In this document: one piece after another, positions 11,268-20,001 of the stretch
Layout of the letters: every line of letters begins with the position of its first letter
How positions within the stretch are numbered: the stretch's first letter is position 1
Assembly: GCA_910592005.1 (NCBI GenBank)
Contig: CAJVPP010000889.1
Location: forward strand, 1-24,962
Direction: 5' to 3'
Source: Funneliformis mosseae
Taxonomy: Eukaryota > Glomeromycota > Glomeromycetes > Glomerales > Glomeraceae
Length of the DNA: 24,962 nucleotides
Program-made: the position numbers and the translations under genes
The notes under the pieces: model-generated
Told to the model about the DNA's origin: nothing
What the model saw: the letters and a program-made list of their open reading frames with translations, nothing else
Database searches by the model: none

Positions 11268-11404
11268 TTATTGTGCTTTGCAACGATTAATATCGTCCAA
11301 TTCATAATGATGATCAGTTATATTTAGCCACGTAGTGGCTAAATCTAACCGATCATATTATATTGGACAATAATTTTGATATTTATCAACGTAAAGCACA
11401 ATAA
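11268..11404. repeat. Foldback (hairpin) repeat, about 137 bp, possible MITE
   Basis: The outer 12 bases TTATTGTGCTTT are matched by AAAGCACAATAA at the right end. The centre is a perfect 10-bp stem ATTTAGCCAC / GTGGCTAAAT (11322-11331 and 11335-11344) around GTA. Between them the arms align with small gaps (TCCAAT...ATAAT...GATC(A/G)GTTA). The layout suits a foldback element. I could not define a target duplication, so an expressed hairpin RNA remains possible. Confidence 0.6.
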
Positions 11405-11504
11405 CGATATTATCGTGTGATTTTATGATGTTGACTTAAATTATGAAGAAAATTTCATTATCATTCTCTTTCTCGTCATTTATATTAAATTCTTAAAAAA
11501 AAAA

Positions 11505-11724
11505 ATGGAAGAACCACTTTTTAAGAACCACGAAAAAAGGTAAATTTGTTACTTTTTTGTGATAAGTTTAATAATATAATTTAACAATTTTCATTTTTAA
11601 CGAATTATACTTTAAAATTTCCTAATGGAAAGAATATATTAACGAACTTATTAATTATTATAGAAGACGAATTGCTTTATTTTATAAGCTAAAATCCATA
11701 TTTCAAGATATGAAAATTTATTAA
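11505..11724 (+). CDS. Possible small two-exon gene, 31 aa, unknown function
   Basis: A CT-rich stretch (11440-11490) and an A-run precede ATG at 11505. The short frame MEEPLFKNHEK ends at a good donor (AG|GTAAATT, 11540). A TTATTATAG acceptor at 11663 restores the phase into a short basic segment (RRRIALFYKLK) that stops at 11722-11724. A further coding-like stretch at about 11845-11940 (TADKNYLIDIAK...) could be a later exon if the stop is bypassed by other splicing. There is no known family. The model may be chance in AT-rich DNA. Confidence 0.18.
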
Positions 11725-12178
11725 TGGTAATTATCATCGATTATATTGATTATTTTAAATGAAAGTAAACTAATTAATACTGCAACAATAATAAAGATCA
11801 CCTTTTGTCAACGACTAAAAATACCGAATGATATTTAAAATTACAGCTGATAAAAATTATTTAATCGATATTGCAAAAAGTGAAATAGATATAAATTATC
11901 TAAATACTCGTCAGAAAATATTTTTTTTGGATATTAATTAGCCCCCTTGGAAAAACAATGACAAGCCCGTGGTAAAATTATAAATGTTTTTTATCTTTAT
12001 AACTTGATGACCAATAACTTATCTAAACTAAATTTATAGCGATGGGATTTCTTGAATATTTTACAGTTAACACAGCATTCCATATTTACTATTTTACACA
12101 TATTATTTTATTATATTGAAAATATAAACAAGTTACGAGATATTAATAAAAGTATAAAACAAGTATTATTAATATTAT
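11725..12178. other. AT-rich flank of the pogo-like transposon
   Basis: No gene is supported apart from the short coding-like stretch mentioned for 11845-11940. Homopolymer and AT-rich sequence leads to the TA at 12179-12180 that borders the transposon. Confidence 0.35.
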
Positions 12179-12180
12179 TA

Positions 12181-13192
12181 CCGTATTCCTCCGAAATTAA
12201 GCAACCTTTTTTTATTATAAGGTTGCTTATTATCGGGTATTTTCAGAATTTATAATATTTAATATATATTGCTTATAAAATTCGTTTTCGAAAAATTCCA
12301 AATTCGATCCCGTGACTGTTGGTCACCTGTTTGTCACGTTTGATCGATATTTTTACGTTTGATCGGCTATTGTCACGTAAAAATGCGAACAGAACTGCAT
12401 TAAATACTTCATTCCAATTCATTTGTATGCTTGTAAAAAAAAAATGCCACAACCTATAAGAAAAAGTATTGTTAAGCGCACTTCATATTCTATTGAACAA
12501 AAAATACAGGTAGTTACCTACGCGAAAGAACACGGACAAATTAAGGCTGCAGAATACTTAATGCTTGTATACGATTCTTTTAGAGGCCATTTAGAAGAAT
12601 CGGTTAAAAGAAAATTTTTATGAGTGTGGCTTTGATCTCATGGTAATCTCGGGTGGGTTGACTAATATTTGCTAATCACTTAACGTTGCGATAAACAAAC
12701 CATTTAAAAATCACCTCCATATGGAATGGCATACTTGGGTGACTCGTGGCAGTGCAGGAGAAACAGCCGCGGGAAACCTTCGTTGTGCTAAGTTTAATGA
12801 TGGGTTAAAAATTCCTGGGAAAGAATTTTTGACGAAATCATCATAGGATCCTTTAAGACATGTGAACTATCGATTGACTTAAATGAACTAGATTCTGATT
12901 TAGAGATTATTGATAAAGACGACATTGATACCAATGACGATGATGGAGATAGTGATAGTGATGATGATGGAGATTGTGATGATGATGATGCGAGTAATAT
13001 TGATAATGACAATGATAGTGCTAGCGATTGTGTTTAATATGATAAAATAAAATAAAATTTAAGAATCTATTATAAATATATTTTCATTGTTTTTAAATAA
13101 CAATTATAAAGTTATATTGATTTAAAGCATCATGTTGCTTATTTTCGGATATAATACTATTTTCGGGGTTGCTTATTTTCGGAGGAATACGG
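12181..13192 (+). mobile_element. Internally deleted pogo/Tigger-like DNA transposon with 26-bp TIRs and TA duplication
   Basis: The left end starts CCGTATTCCTCCGAAATTAA (12181-12206). The right end (13167-13192) is its inverted copy with one mismatch in 26. TA flanks both sides (12179-12180 and 13193-13194), as for Tc1/mariner/pogo elements. The GTTGCTTATTxTCGG motif recurs subterminally (about 12221 left, about 13134 right). Inside is a transposase relic with the DNA-binding N-terminus and the acidic C-terminus but without most of the catalytic core. The element is therefore non-autonomous, though its ends look complete. Confidence 0.85.
12444..13037 (+). pseudogene. Pogo/Tigger-like transposase remnant with deleted DDE core
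   Basis: An intact transposase would bind the element ends and catalyse cut-and-paste transposition. From ATG 12444 the frame reads MPQPIRKSIVKRTSY and then a helix-turn-helix-like IEQKIQVVTYAKEHG...KAAEYL. At about 12560 it jumps in frame to VYDSFRGHLEESVKRKF, a segment that in DDE_1-type transposases carries the second catalytic Asp. Most of the catalytic domain, including the first Asp region, is therefore missing. A frameshift follows after a stop at 12621-12623. The next piece (CGFDLMVISGGLTNIC) has an in-frame stop and Asn where the family's PLD Asp is expected. The C-terminus resumes in another frame as an Asp-rich tail (SIDLNELDSD..., about 12870-13034), ending at 13037. The Asp codons form a GAT/GAC microsatellite-like tract. 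A catalytically active product is not expected. Confidence 0.8.
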
Positions 13193-13194
13193 TA

Positions 13195-13815
13195 TTTATT
13201 TTTTTAAATTTACTATTTTTAATTTCGTTTGGTCAACTTCAGTTCTTGCATAGTATATTTAATAATAGGATTAAAGAGTGGTCATGGTAATTGCGTTTAA
13301 TTGATTTTTTCTTTTTTGTTTTGGTGATGTTTTTTACCGTTATATCTGATATCACCGGTCACGTGAGGGTGAAATTTTACTTGGAAACTTTCTGTCGACA
13401 GTCGAATACAAAAAAGCCTCAAAGTTGCACATACATTCTAATATATAATAAACAAAACAAAAAAGATTATTGCAAGTTAGCTAAAAATAGACAAATTCTA
13501 TGCCGAGTGATGTTTTACAATTCCGCCACACGCAAAGTAACTGAAAATAAATACAACCATATTTTCACGGCTTTTTGCTAAAAAAATTCACTTTTCGCAC
13601 TAAAATTTTTAATAAAACATCAAATGTCTCAAATTATCCAATCTATAATTTATTCAATCTATTAAAATGAACTCCTATAATTTCTATACAACTTATAAAA
13701 AACTTGTAATTTTAACAAAAAAAGGAATATTTTTTTTAATATACAAACAAAATCCATTATTTCATGAATTCAAATTCAAAAACGTTTGGGTTAAAGCATC
13801 CAAATAAGACTATTC
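13195..13815. other. Right flank of the transposon, no supported gene
   Basis: A 96-codon open frame at 13291-13581 begins at a TTG and has a hydrophobic start followed by a Lys/Asn-rich part. No family is recognised, and codon use gives no clear coding signal. The rest is AT-rich. Confidence 0.35.
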
Positions 13816-13905
13816 AAAAGCAAAAAACCAGCTATACCTTGTTGGTATTTTAACTTTAACAAAAGCAAAAAACCAGCTATATCTCGTTGGTATTTTATCA
13901 TTTAA
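13816..13905. repeat. Two-copy 45-bp tandem repeat
   Basis: 13816-13860 and 13861-13905 both begin AAAAGCAAAAAACCAGCTAT and continue with T(A/-)CTxGTTGGTATTTTA. They differ at a few positions, mostly near the ends. Each unit can form a small stem between AAAACCA and TGGTATTTT. No function is evident. Confidence 0.7.
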
Positions 13906-14247
13906 AGCGAAAAGCTACACTTTTTAAAATATATTTTTTTTTCCTTCATTTATATATATTTATAACACACTAAAGAAAAAGTAAAAAAAATTTTTATTCG
14001 ATTATTCATTTCTTTAAAAATTAATCCCTTTAAATTGTAGTTGTTTGCAGGCAAATTCGCCCTGATTTTTTTTTTTTTTTTTTTTAATAAAAATTGTTTG
14101 CCAATCTTGCCGATCTTTATTAGAATATAAATTTTCGATGATTTTAATAAACGTTAATAACATATATTTCCTGTTACTAATTGTTTGCCGCGATACTAAT
14201 CATAGATATTTTAATGGATTACTATCGTTGAATTCTGTTAAGGAGTT

Positions 14248-14386
14248 GGGTAAAGTTAGTAAACTAGTGATTTGAGAAGAGATTTATTAATTAATGTATT
14301 AAAATTGGTGGCATAGTTATTTGAGATTCATAACAATACAGAATTTTTAAAGATTTAGGTTAAGTCGGTAAGCTGGTTATTTGAGT
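14248..14386. repeat. Three degenerate copies of a roughly 30-bp motif
   Basis: 14248-14278, 14296-14326 and 14357-14386 all end in (A/G)TTATTTGAG(A/T) or GTGATTTGAGA. Upstream of that they share a GG(T)TAA..T.GGTAA.CT.G-like pattern. Starts are about 48 and 61 bases apart. They lie just downstream of the decayed kinase on its strand and may be its degraded 3' coding or untranslated region. Confidence 0.4.
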
Positions 14387-14517
14387 AAAGTTTTTGTCAT
14401 TTTCGATATTTTTGTAATCCTCCTCTGTGTTTAATATTTCACCCTGAAAAGATCTGTAGTCGTTAAACTTTTACGAGTAATAACTGAGGTTTCATTAATC
14501 GATTCTGATATAATAAT

Positions 14518-15732
14518 TAACCGATCCAATGTAATGAATTATTATTATTTGTATGAGGTAAATTTATTGACATTTGAAGTATTGATTCATTTTCTATTAT
14601 ATTCGTTTTTGTAATAATTACATTTAATTTAATTACCAATTCATTTATTGCTAGGTTCATCATCTCAGCACTCTAAAATCATATAAACAATTTAATGATC
14701 GGAAACTTATAATAAATTTAAATTTATAATAATATATTACCTGTATAAATGTTAACATAATCGTCAGGAGTACCAACACTTTCTCTGCGTCCACGAAAAA
14801 TTTCAAAAGCTAAATCAAGGTCGTATTATTCACCTTAAAAGGAGGGCGACCTCCTGATATCTCCCATAACAGAACGCCAACACCGTAAACGTCATTTTTT
14901 TTTTCTTTTAGCGTACATTTTTGCGATATATTTTCGTTTTTTCCCAGTACACCAAATTTTTTTGGATCGATATTAGGAATTAAACCAAAAAGTTGTCTGG
15001 TAGTTGATTTGTCAATTCTTTTCGATAGACCAAAGTCTACTAGTTTAATTACACCTTGATGAATTAGTATATTACCGGAATGCTATTTTATGATTAAATA
15101 TTAATTTTAACAGTAAGATTCATAATAAACAAAATGAGATATATTATGTAATTACCAGATCACGATGCACAATTCTTTCGTCATGTAAACACGACACCAG
15201 CACTAGCCGCCAATTTGTATTTGTCTTCCCAAGCAAACTTATCAGAATTATCTTTCAAATAGTTTCCAAGTGCGCCGCCATCACATAATCCATTACAAAA
15301 TAATATTTTTTCAAATTGATCATTTTCTAATTTTTTTTTTTGGTTTTTTTAAAAATATATAAATGAGTTAAAAATTACAATGGAAAAGCCAATATATCAT
15401 TAATTAACCTAATTTAAATAGGATTTTATACCTTGGTTTGAAGCTGTAATCACATAAAAACGGATGGTATAACAATTAAAATCAACGTCCCGTTGAAGTT
15501 CGAGCTAAATTTTACAAATATAAATTTAAGTTTGATGTATAAATGATATACTTAACAGACTGAAATAGATACCTAAACTCTTTTACATTTTGTAATTACC
15601 TCACGAATTATTTCTTTAACAGTGGCGTTGTTAAAGTTATGAAACGATTTTAACGCTTGGTATTGCATTGAACTTTTCCAATTTGCACGATAGACTTTTC
15701 CAAAGCCGCCTGTACCAATCTCTTGAAAATTG
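14518..15732 (-). pseudogene. Decayed tyrosine-kinase-like protein kinase
   Basis: Same broad kinase superfamily as the intact gene, but with a more canonical core. The exon at 15732-15600 encodes NFQEIGTGGFGKVYRANWK with ALKS (ATP-binding loop and Lys) and ends at a GTAATT donor. Later pieces: LELQRDVDFNCYTIRFYVIT (about 15512-15450), DGGALGNYLKDN (about 15270), ERIVHRDL with HRD at 15159-15167, then after an intron HSGNILIHQ with DFG at 15029-15037, DVYGVGVLLWEISGGRPPFK (about 14890-14830) and VGTPDDYVNIYT (about 14740). Breaks: frameshifts near 15280, 15200 and 14828, a TGA where the family has Trp (EC-stop-DDEP, about 14668), and more stops after it. Splice sites still look good, so decay may be recent, or some indels may be assembly errors. 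Sequence upstream of the Gly loop is missing or displaced by hAT debris. Confidence 0.75.
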
Positions 15733-15905
15733 CTAAAAAGTTTGTATTCAACTCATTTGAATTATTATTTGATCGGTTGGTGTAATTGAATCTCAAAATA
15801 TGTATGTGTTTATAATTCTGGTAAAAATTATGTTTAAATTTTAAAATTATTAAATGTAAAATAATATAAAAATAATTCGCAAAAAAAAAAAATCTATAAA
15901 ATATT

Positions 15906-16164
15906 AAGCATTAAAAGGAAGTCACGTTCTTTTTTCAATTAAAATATTTTTATAATTAGAAAACTGCGTTCTATATCTACTCCGGCAACTGGTAACAAAA
16001 TAAATCAATGCAATTTTTGTAATATTAAAACTTTTTTCTTTCCAATATTTATCTAATTCCAATTCTCCTTCTTCTATTATTTCTTCTAATCTACTGTAAA
16101 TACTCCATTCATCTAATAAAACATTTGTAGGATTTTGAATCCAATTAAATGGTAAATATTTGCG
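15906..16164 (-). pseudogene. hAT transposase C-terminal dimerisation-domain relic
   Basis: The minus-strand frame reads RKYLPFNWIQNPTNVLLDEW, then LDKYWKEK and a core in which LLPVAGVDIERSF appears in one frame and SNYKNILIEKRT in another. This matches the hAT C-terminal dimerisation domain, whose hallmarks are a WW/YW-like pair, a hydrophobic P(V/A)xS(V/D)xxER(x)FS core and a following KR(T/N) segment. At least two small indels and a TGA after EKRT break it. No N-terminal zinc finger or RNase H-like core was found upstream. It lies directly upstream of the first surviving exon of the decayed kinase, so a hAT insertion may have cut that gene. Confidence 0.65.
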
Positions 16165-16365
16165 TTGAATTTACTCCTTCTATTGCCGTTACTATTCCTG
16201 GACACCCTATGCTTGTGGTAGTAGCAATATTTCTTCAATTTATGGATAGACTAGAAAAGGAAATGATTAACATCACATCGTTTATTTCGCAATTGATATT
16301 TGTTGTTATGTAAACACATTTTCATGAACATTGTGAATAGTAATGATTTTTAAGCAATCAGAACA

Positions 16366-16531
16366 ATGAAAGAAAGCCCCTGTTAATGATTGGATTCATG
16401 ATGGATATTGGAAGGTTGAGGTAATGTTGAACGATCAGAAACATATATTTAATCTTATAAATGTAAGTTCAAAGTTTTCTGGCCAATGGCGTTTGCCATT
16501 TACCTCTAATCAATTACCAACCCCTAAGTAA
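16366..16531 (+). pseudogene. Coding-like fragment of unknown family
   Basis: A plus-strand frame after a TGA reads KKAPVNDWIHDGYWKVEVM and continues through HIFNL and SGQWRLPF to a TAA at 16529-16531, about 54 codons. Its Trp, Asp and Gly content is unusual for random AT-rich DNA. The preceding TGA could be a mutated Trp codon. No start codon, domain or family is recognised. Confidence 0.25.
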
Positions 16532-17160
16532 AGTTGAAATTATCACCAATTCACATTACTGCGTCTCCCATATCAATAAATTGGTGAAACACAATTATGT
16601 TATTAAATGGGACATAAAGTCAACGGTTAAGTAAGTTCATTCAACATTCTAGTCGGAACATGAGAATGTAGTTATATAATATTGTTATTTTGTGAAAAGA
16701 TAAAACAATAAAAGTTCCATTTACCTATTGTACTTTTCTTTTTGTTTAATCCTTAAAATATTCTGGTGTATTTCATAATTAATCTGGATGATATTTTTGA
16801 TGATCGAAATCTGTCTTATGAAAGATGTATAAATTAATAAATATAATTTCTTAAAACAAAAAAAATAATTCTGTCTTTAATTAAAAAAAGAACAGTTATC
16901 TACAAAAAGCGGAATTTTCTATTTTTATCGTGTTGACTTTATCACTTAAAAAAAAATATTTTGGTAAAAATATTCTTTAAACACAATTGTGTAAAATAAA
17001 TACCAGGGTAAATAATTTCCATTTGTATTAATTATTAAATTTTAGAATTGTTTCAAAAAAAGATTTTAGTATAAAAATAGAAAGATTATTGCAAGTTCCA
17101 TTCAATTATTTTTAATCTTTATTAAAAATAATATCTCGCTGACGGAATCAATCTTTTTGA
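16532..17160. other. AT-rich intergenic region with one copy of the kinase-upstream motif
   Basis: No gene is supported. AAAAAGCGGAATTTTCT at 16904-16920 is one base different from 2556-2572 upstream of the intact kinase. On the minus strand it lies about 1.2 kb upstream of the first surviving exon of the decayed kinase, with the hAT relic in between. Confidence 0.35.
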
Positions 17161-17164
17161 CCAA

Positions 17165-17173
17165 TATAAATAA
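17165..17173 (+). promoter_or_regulatory. Possible TATA box for the HMG-box fragment
   Basis: TATAAATAA directly follows CCAA, about 130 bases upstream of ATG 17302, and leads into a slightly GC-richer stretch (GGCAGGGCAG). The spacing is plausible for a fungal core promoter, but TATA-like strings are common in this AT-rich DNA. Confidence 0.25.
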
Positions 17174-17220
17174 ATAGGCAGGGCAGAAAAAGTCGACTCA
17201 AAAAATTTCACTTTTTTATC

Positions 17221-17281
17221 AAAAAAAAAAATAAAAATAAAATAAAATAAAATAAATAATATAAATAATAAATAATTAATT
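17221..17281. repeat. A-rich microsatellite, AAAAT/AAAT type
   Basis: An A-run followed by several AAAAT and AAT(A) units, ending in ATTAATTAATTAA, just before the HMG-box reading frame. Confidence 0.7.
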
Positions 17282-17301
17282 AATTAAATCAACCAAAAAA
17301 T

Positions 17302-17421
17302 ATGCCGTCCTCCCTCCCTCTAACGATTGAAGACCCCATTGCAAATGCTAATAAACATAACGGGACGAAGCCAAACGCCTTCATTGCATACAGAATGGCG
17401 TTTTCATGGGGAGTCAAATGA
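17302..17421 (+). pseudogene. Truncated HMG-box (MATA-HMG-like) gene fragment
   Basis: ATG 17302 opens a 39-codon frame, MPSSLPLTIEDPIANANK followed by HNGTKPNAFIAYRMAFSW, and then a stop at 17419-17421. KPNAFIAYRMAF is the start of an HMG box (first helix), a DNA-bending domain greatly expanded in Rhizophagus. The second and third helices are absent: after AFS the sequence becomes a perfect hairpin (17401-17439) and no frame resumes a recognisable HMG box. Homology seems to end at the hairpin, which suggests a rearrangement broke the gene there. A TATA-like site lies upstream. It could still be transcribed as a short peptide, but DNA binding by the fragment is unlikely. Confidence 0.6.
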
Positions 17422-17439
17422 AGTTACTCCCCATGAAAA
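17401..17439. repeat. Perfect 14-bp inverted repeat inside the broken HMG gene
   Basis: TTTTCATGGGGAGT (17401-17414) and ACTCCCCATGAAAA (17426-17439) are exact inverse complements with an 11-base loop. The hairpin starts where the HMG-box similarity ends. Confidence 0.8.
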
Positions 17440-17703
17440 TGTTTTCAAAAGGGTGGCCAGGTTCTGTCCGAACCTTAAACAAGGGAGATGATTGCTAGGA
17501 GTTGGAAGTACTTTTTGCTGGTTTTTGGTTTAGTTAAAAATACGAGAGAATTAATGGAGAACACTTTTGATAATTGCGTAAATAAGAAGTTTTTCTGGTT
17601 AAAATCCTAGTCATTTTATTTTTGTTTTTTTTCAATAAAGGAGTTTAACGTGTATTATGTAGAAGGATTATATTTTGTAATATAGAAAAGTCTAATCGTT
17701 TAT

Positions 17704-18228
17704 CTATAATAAGTAACTCTTGTAAAAAATTGTTATAATAAAAATTTTCAGATCGATAATTTTCATGGGACCTTTCAAAAATAAAGGTTCTAGATTCTCG
17801 AATAAATTTATTATCATTAGAAAGTAAAATATAATACCAGTCAAATAAAAAAACCTTGACAAATTTTTTGACTTATGACTTATTAGCTTCAAAGACTTTT
17901 CACGTGACTCATCACGTCCCAGCTCCGTGAAATATTCAGAAATAGTGGTAAATCCAATTTCCAAAATCAGAACATGAAGATCTTTTAAGACGTTCGGCAC
18001 AGGTAACGCTATAGGGGCTCTCAGACATTCCTTCCTCCAAAAAACTTCACCAGCAAATATAATTACTTTCCAGACGGAGTTCAGATACTGCTCTACTAAT
18101 TGAGCATCAAAATCTTCGTCTATGTCGCTGAGGATTCTTTCAATATAGTCGAGAATATGACAAACGTCGTTGTCGAGTTGTAATTACGTCAAAGTTCTAA
18201 CTTTATGCGGATTCTTCGAAATTGGCAT
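17704..18228 (-). pseudogene. Hypothetical protein gene with one in-frame stop, unknown family
   Basis: From ATG 18228 the minus strand stays in one frame for 175 codons to a stop ending at 17704, interrupted once by TAA at 18184-18186 (codon 15). Downstream of that stop the frame is continuous and looks coding: LDNDVCHILDYIERI, an acidic DIDEDFDAQ, EQYLNSVWKVI, then ISEYFTELGRDESREKSLK. From about KNLSRFFYLTG it becomes hydrophobic and AT-rich, so the real exon may end near an ACTG|GTATTA donor at about 17840. The TAA could be a former CAA. I do not recognise the family; it resembles mostly helical Rhizophagus orphan proteins. It is divergent from the decayed plus-strand gene at 18.4 kb, with about 200 bases between. 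Confidence 0.45.
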
Positions 18229-18429
18229 GTTTGAATGAAGTATAAACGCGTAATTTTAACATTTCGAAGATTGAAGAAAGTTTTCTTAGACGTGTGCGGA
18301 TCAACATGCTGTTGACTTATATTATAATAAATGAATTTACGGATCAAAATTTCATGGTCTTTATCCTTACGAATACATCCCGACCATTATTTATGCCCGA
18401 AGGAATATAAGCGAGACTCCTAAAAGAGA

Positions 18430-19420
18430 ATTTGTAAGAGGCAGAACCTGTGAATGATCATGTTATTGAGGAATTATATTGAAAAGAGCATTTCAACGTA
18501 GTATTTATCGGAAATGTATGTAGAATTTAATTTCATTGGTTTCTCTTTGGTAGTTATCCGAAGGAATGTTCACAATTATTATTTCAATCTGTTATGTGCG
18601 ATAATATCCAGTAAGTATCATTCAAAGGGACGGTATTAATTATTTTCTGTAAATACTAATTTGTATTTTATATAAAAAAGGTTATCGTTGATCGGAAGCT
18701 TAAGAACAATGATGGGAGACATGGTATTTATCATGGACACTTTATACAAATAAGGAAGTACGTGCAAAGGTATGAATTTTAACATATTTATCGTATTTAT
18801 TTATTATTATTTCAAATTGACTTTAATCTATGGGAAAACAGTGGAATGTGGGCAGGTCATAAAAATTATGTACATTGTATGATTCGATGCCTATTAAGAA
18901 TATTGGTATGATATTTATTTTCTATGTTATTTAAACAAATTGGAAATTCGTATATAAAAATACATTAAAATTTCATATTTTGTCATATCTGTTAAAGGTG
19001 AATTTTAAACAGGATTTGAGTGAGGCGTTCAATGATGATTGACTTTCAAATATGAAGACGAGCATAGAGATTGTCACTGAATTAGTAATTCATGAAACTA
19101 ATGAATCCACGATTCCTTACTTTGAACGTTCTTTTAATTATGACTCTTGGAAGAGTTTCACATGATATATGGTTCGGTTATTATTGATCTGCTTAGGGAG
19201 CATCAGGCGTTAAAGGAGATCAGAGGTTTGACAAATCGTCCGTTGTAGATTCAAGGTAGCCAAGCCGAAATGATTAAACAATGAAGAGTATGCTAGATCA
19301 AACGCCCAAAAAATATTATTGAACTTTTGAAGATAAATTATTAGGATCTTAAGATTCAACAGAGACGAATTAAATACAGATACTTATCTCTTGAAGGAAA
19401 TTACTCATGTGAAGGAGAAG
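18430..19420 (+). pseudogene. Decayed multi-exon gene of unknown function
   Basis: Several plus-strand stretches look like exons of one gene separated by short AT-rich introns. About 18440-18512 reads NDHVIEELY-stop-KEHFNVVFIGN and ends at GTATGT. About 18551-18612 contains YPKECSQLLFQSVMCDNI, ending at GTAAGT. About 18682-18772 contains VDRKLKNNDGRHGIYHGHFI, ending at GTATGA. About 18842-18905 follows an ACAG acceptor and ends at GTATGA. About 19015-19260 contains LSEAFND, IVTELVIHETNESTIPYFER, DLLREHQALKEIRGLTNRP and SQAEMIKQ. Frames do not join cleanly and there are internal stops, several compatible with Trp to TGA. No domain is recognised. Confidence 0.4.
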
Positions 19421-19696
19421 GTTCTTTTTTTTTTTTTTTTTTGAAAATATAAAAGATAACGTGTCGATGTTATATCCTGAAGATCCATTCATTACTTTTT
19501 TCATCAAAGCTTTCTCTATTTTTATAATTTAGTTTTGCGAATTATGGTACATCTTTTCTTAAACATATTCTCGGCCTAGAAGATTGTTTGCATTTCATAT
19601 GTAAGTAGCTTTTTTTAAGGTGCTGGTTGATGTTTCAACAGATACTGTATATTGATGTCCTTTTATTTAAAGGAATAAGTTATAAAGTCAACGAAA

Positions 19697-19840
19697 ATGA
19701 AAATGAAAATTAAGTGGGAATTTGGGCATAAAGATATCTCTCGTGCCACGTGGGATGGATGCAGCTACCGGTTTGAATTTCTTAAACGAGCAGTTTCGGG
19801 GTATAACTTTTCGAGTTTTTTTCGTTACACACCTATGTAA
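19697..19840 (+). other. Uncertain 47-codon open frame
   Basis: ATG 19697 opens a frame KWEFGHKDISRATWDGCSYR...AVSGYNFSSFFRYTPM ending at a TAA at about 19840. A second frame through the same DNA (from TTG 19722) is also open, so at most one is real. Amino-acid composition is more protein-like in the ATG frame. It could be the last exon of the decayed gene before it. No family is recognised. Confidence 0.2.
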
Positions 19841-20001
19841 AGTATTTAATTTATTTTTAAGTTATTTTTCAATAATTTTTTATTTATTTTATAGAGGATC
19901 GCATTGAGTTGTGACAGGTACATAATCCAGATGCGGTGTTACTAGTATTTTGTTGTCCTCCTTTTGGATATTTTATAGATAATTTGTTCTGCGATCCTTC
20001 G

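Noticed and set aside
12052..12255. Plus-strand open frame crossing the left end of the pogo-like element
   Set aside because: It runs through the transposon TIR and the TA junction, so it cannot be an ancestral gene.
12300..12400. Repeated ACGTTTGATCG and GTCACGT phrases suggesting a CRISPR-like or operator array
   Set aside because: Only two or three irregular copies, located in the transposon subterminal region, where short repeats are expected.
12794..13012. Minus-strand Ser-rich open frame
   Set aside because: It is the complement of the GAT/GAC repeats that encode the acidic transposase tail.
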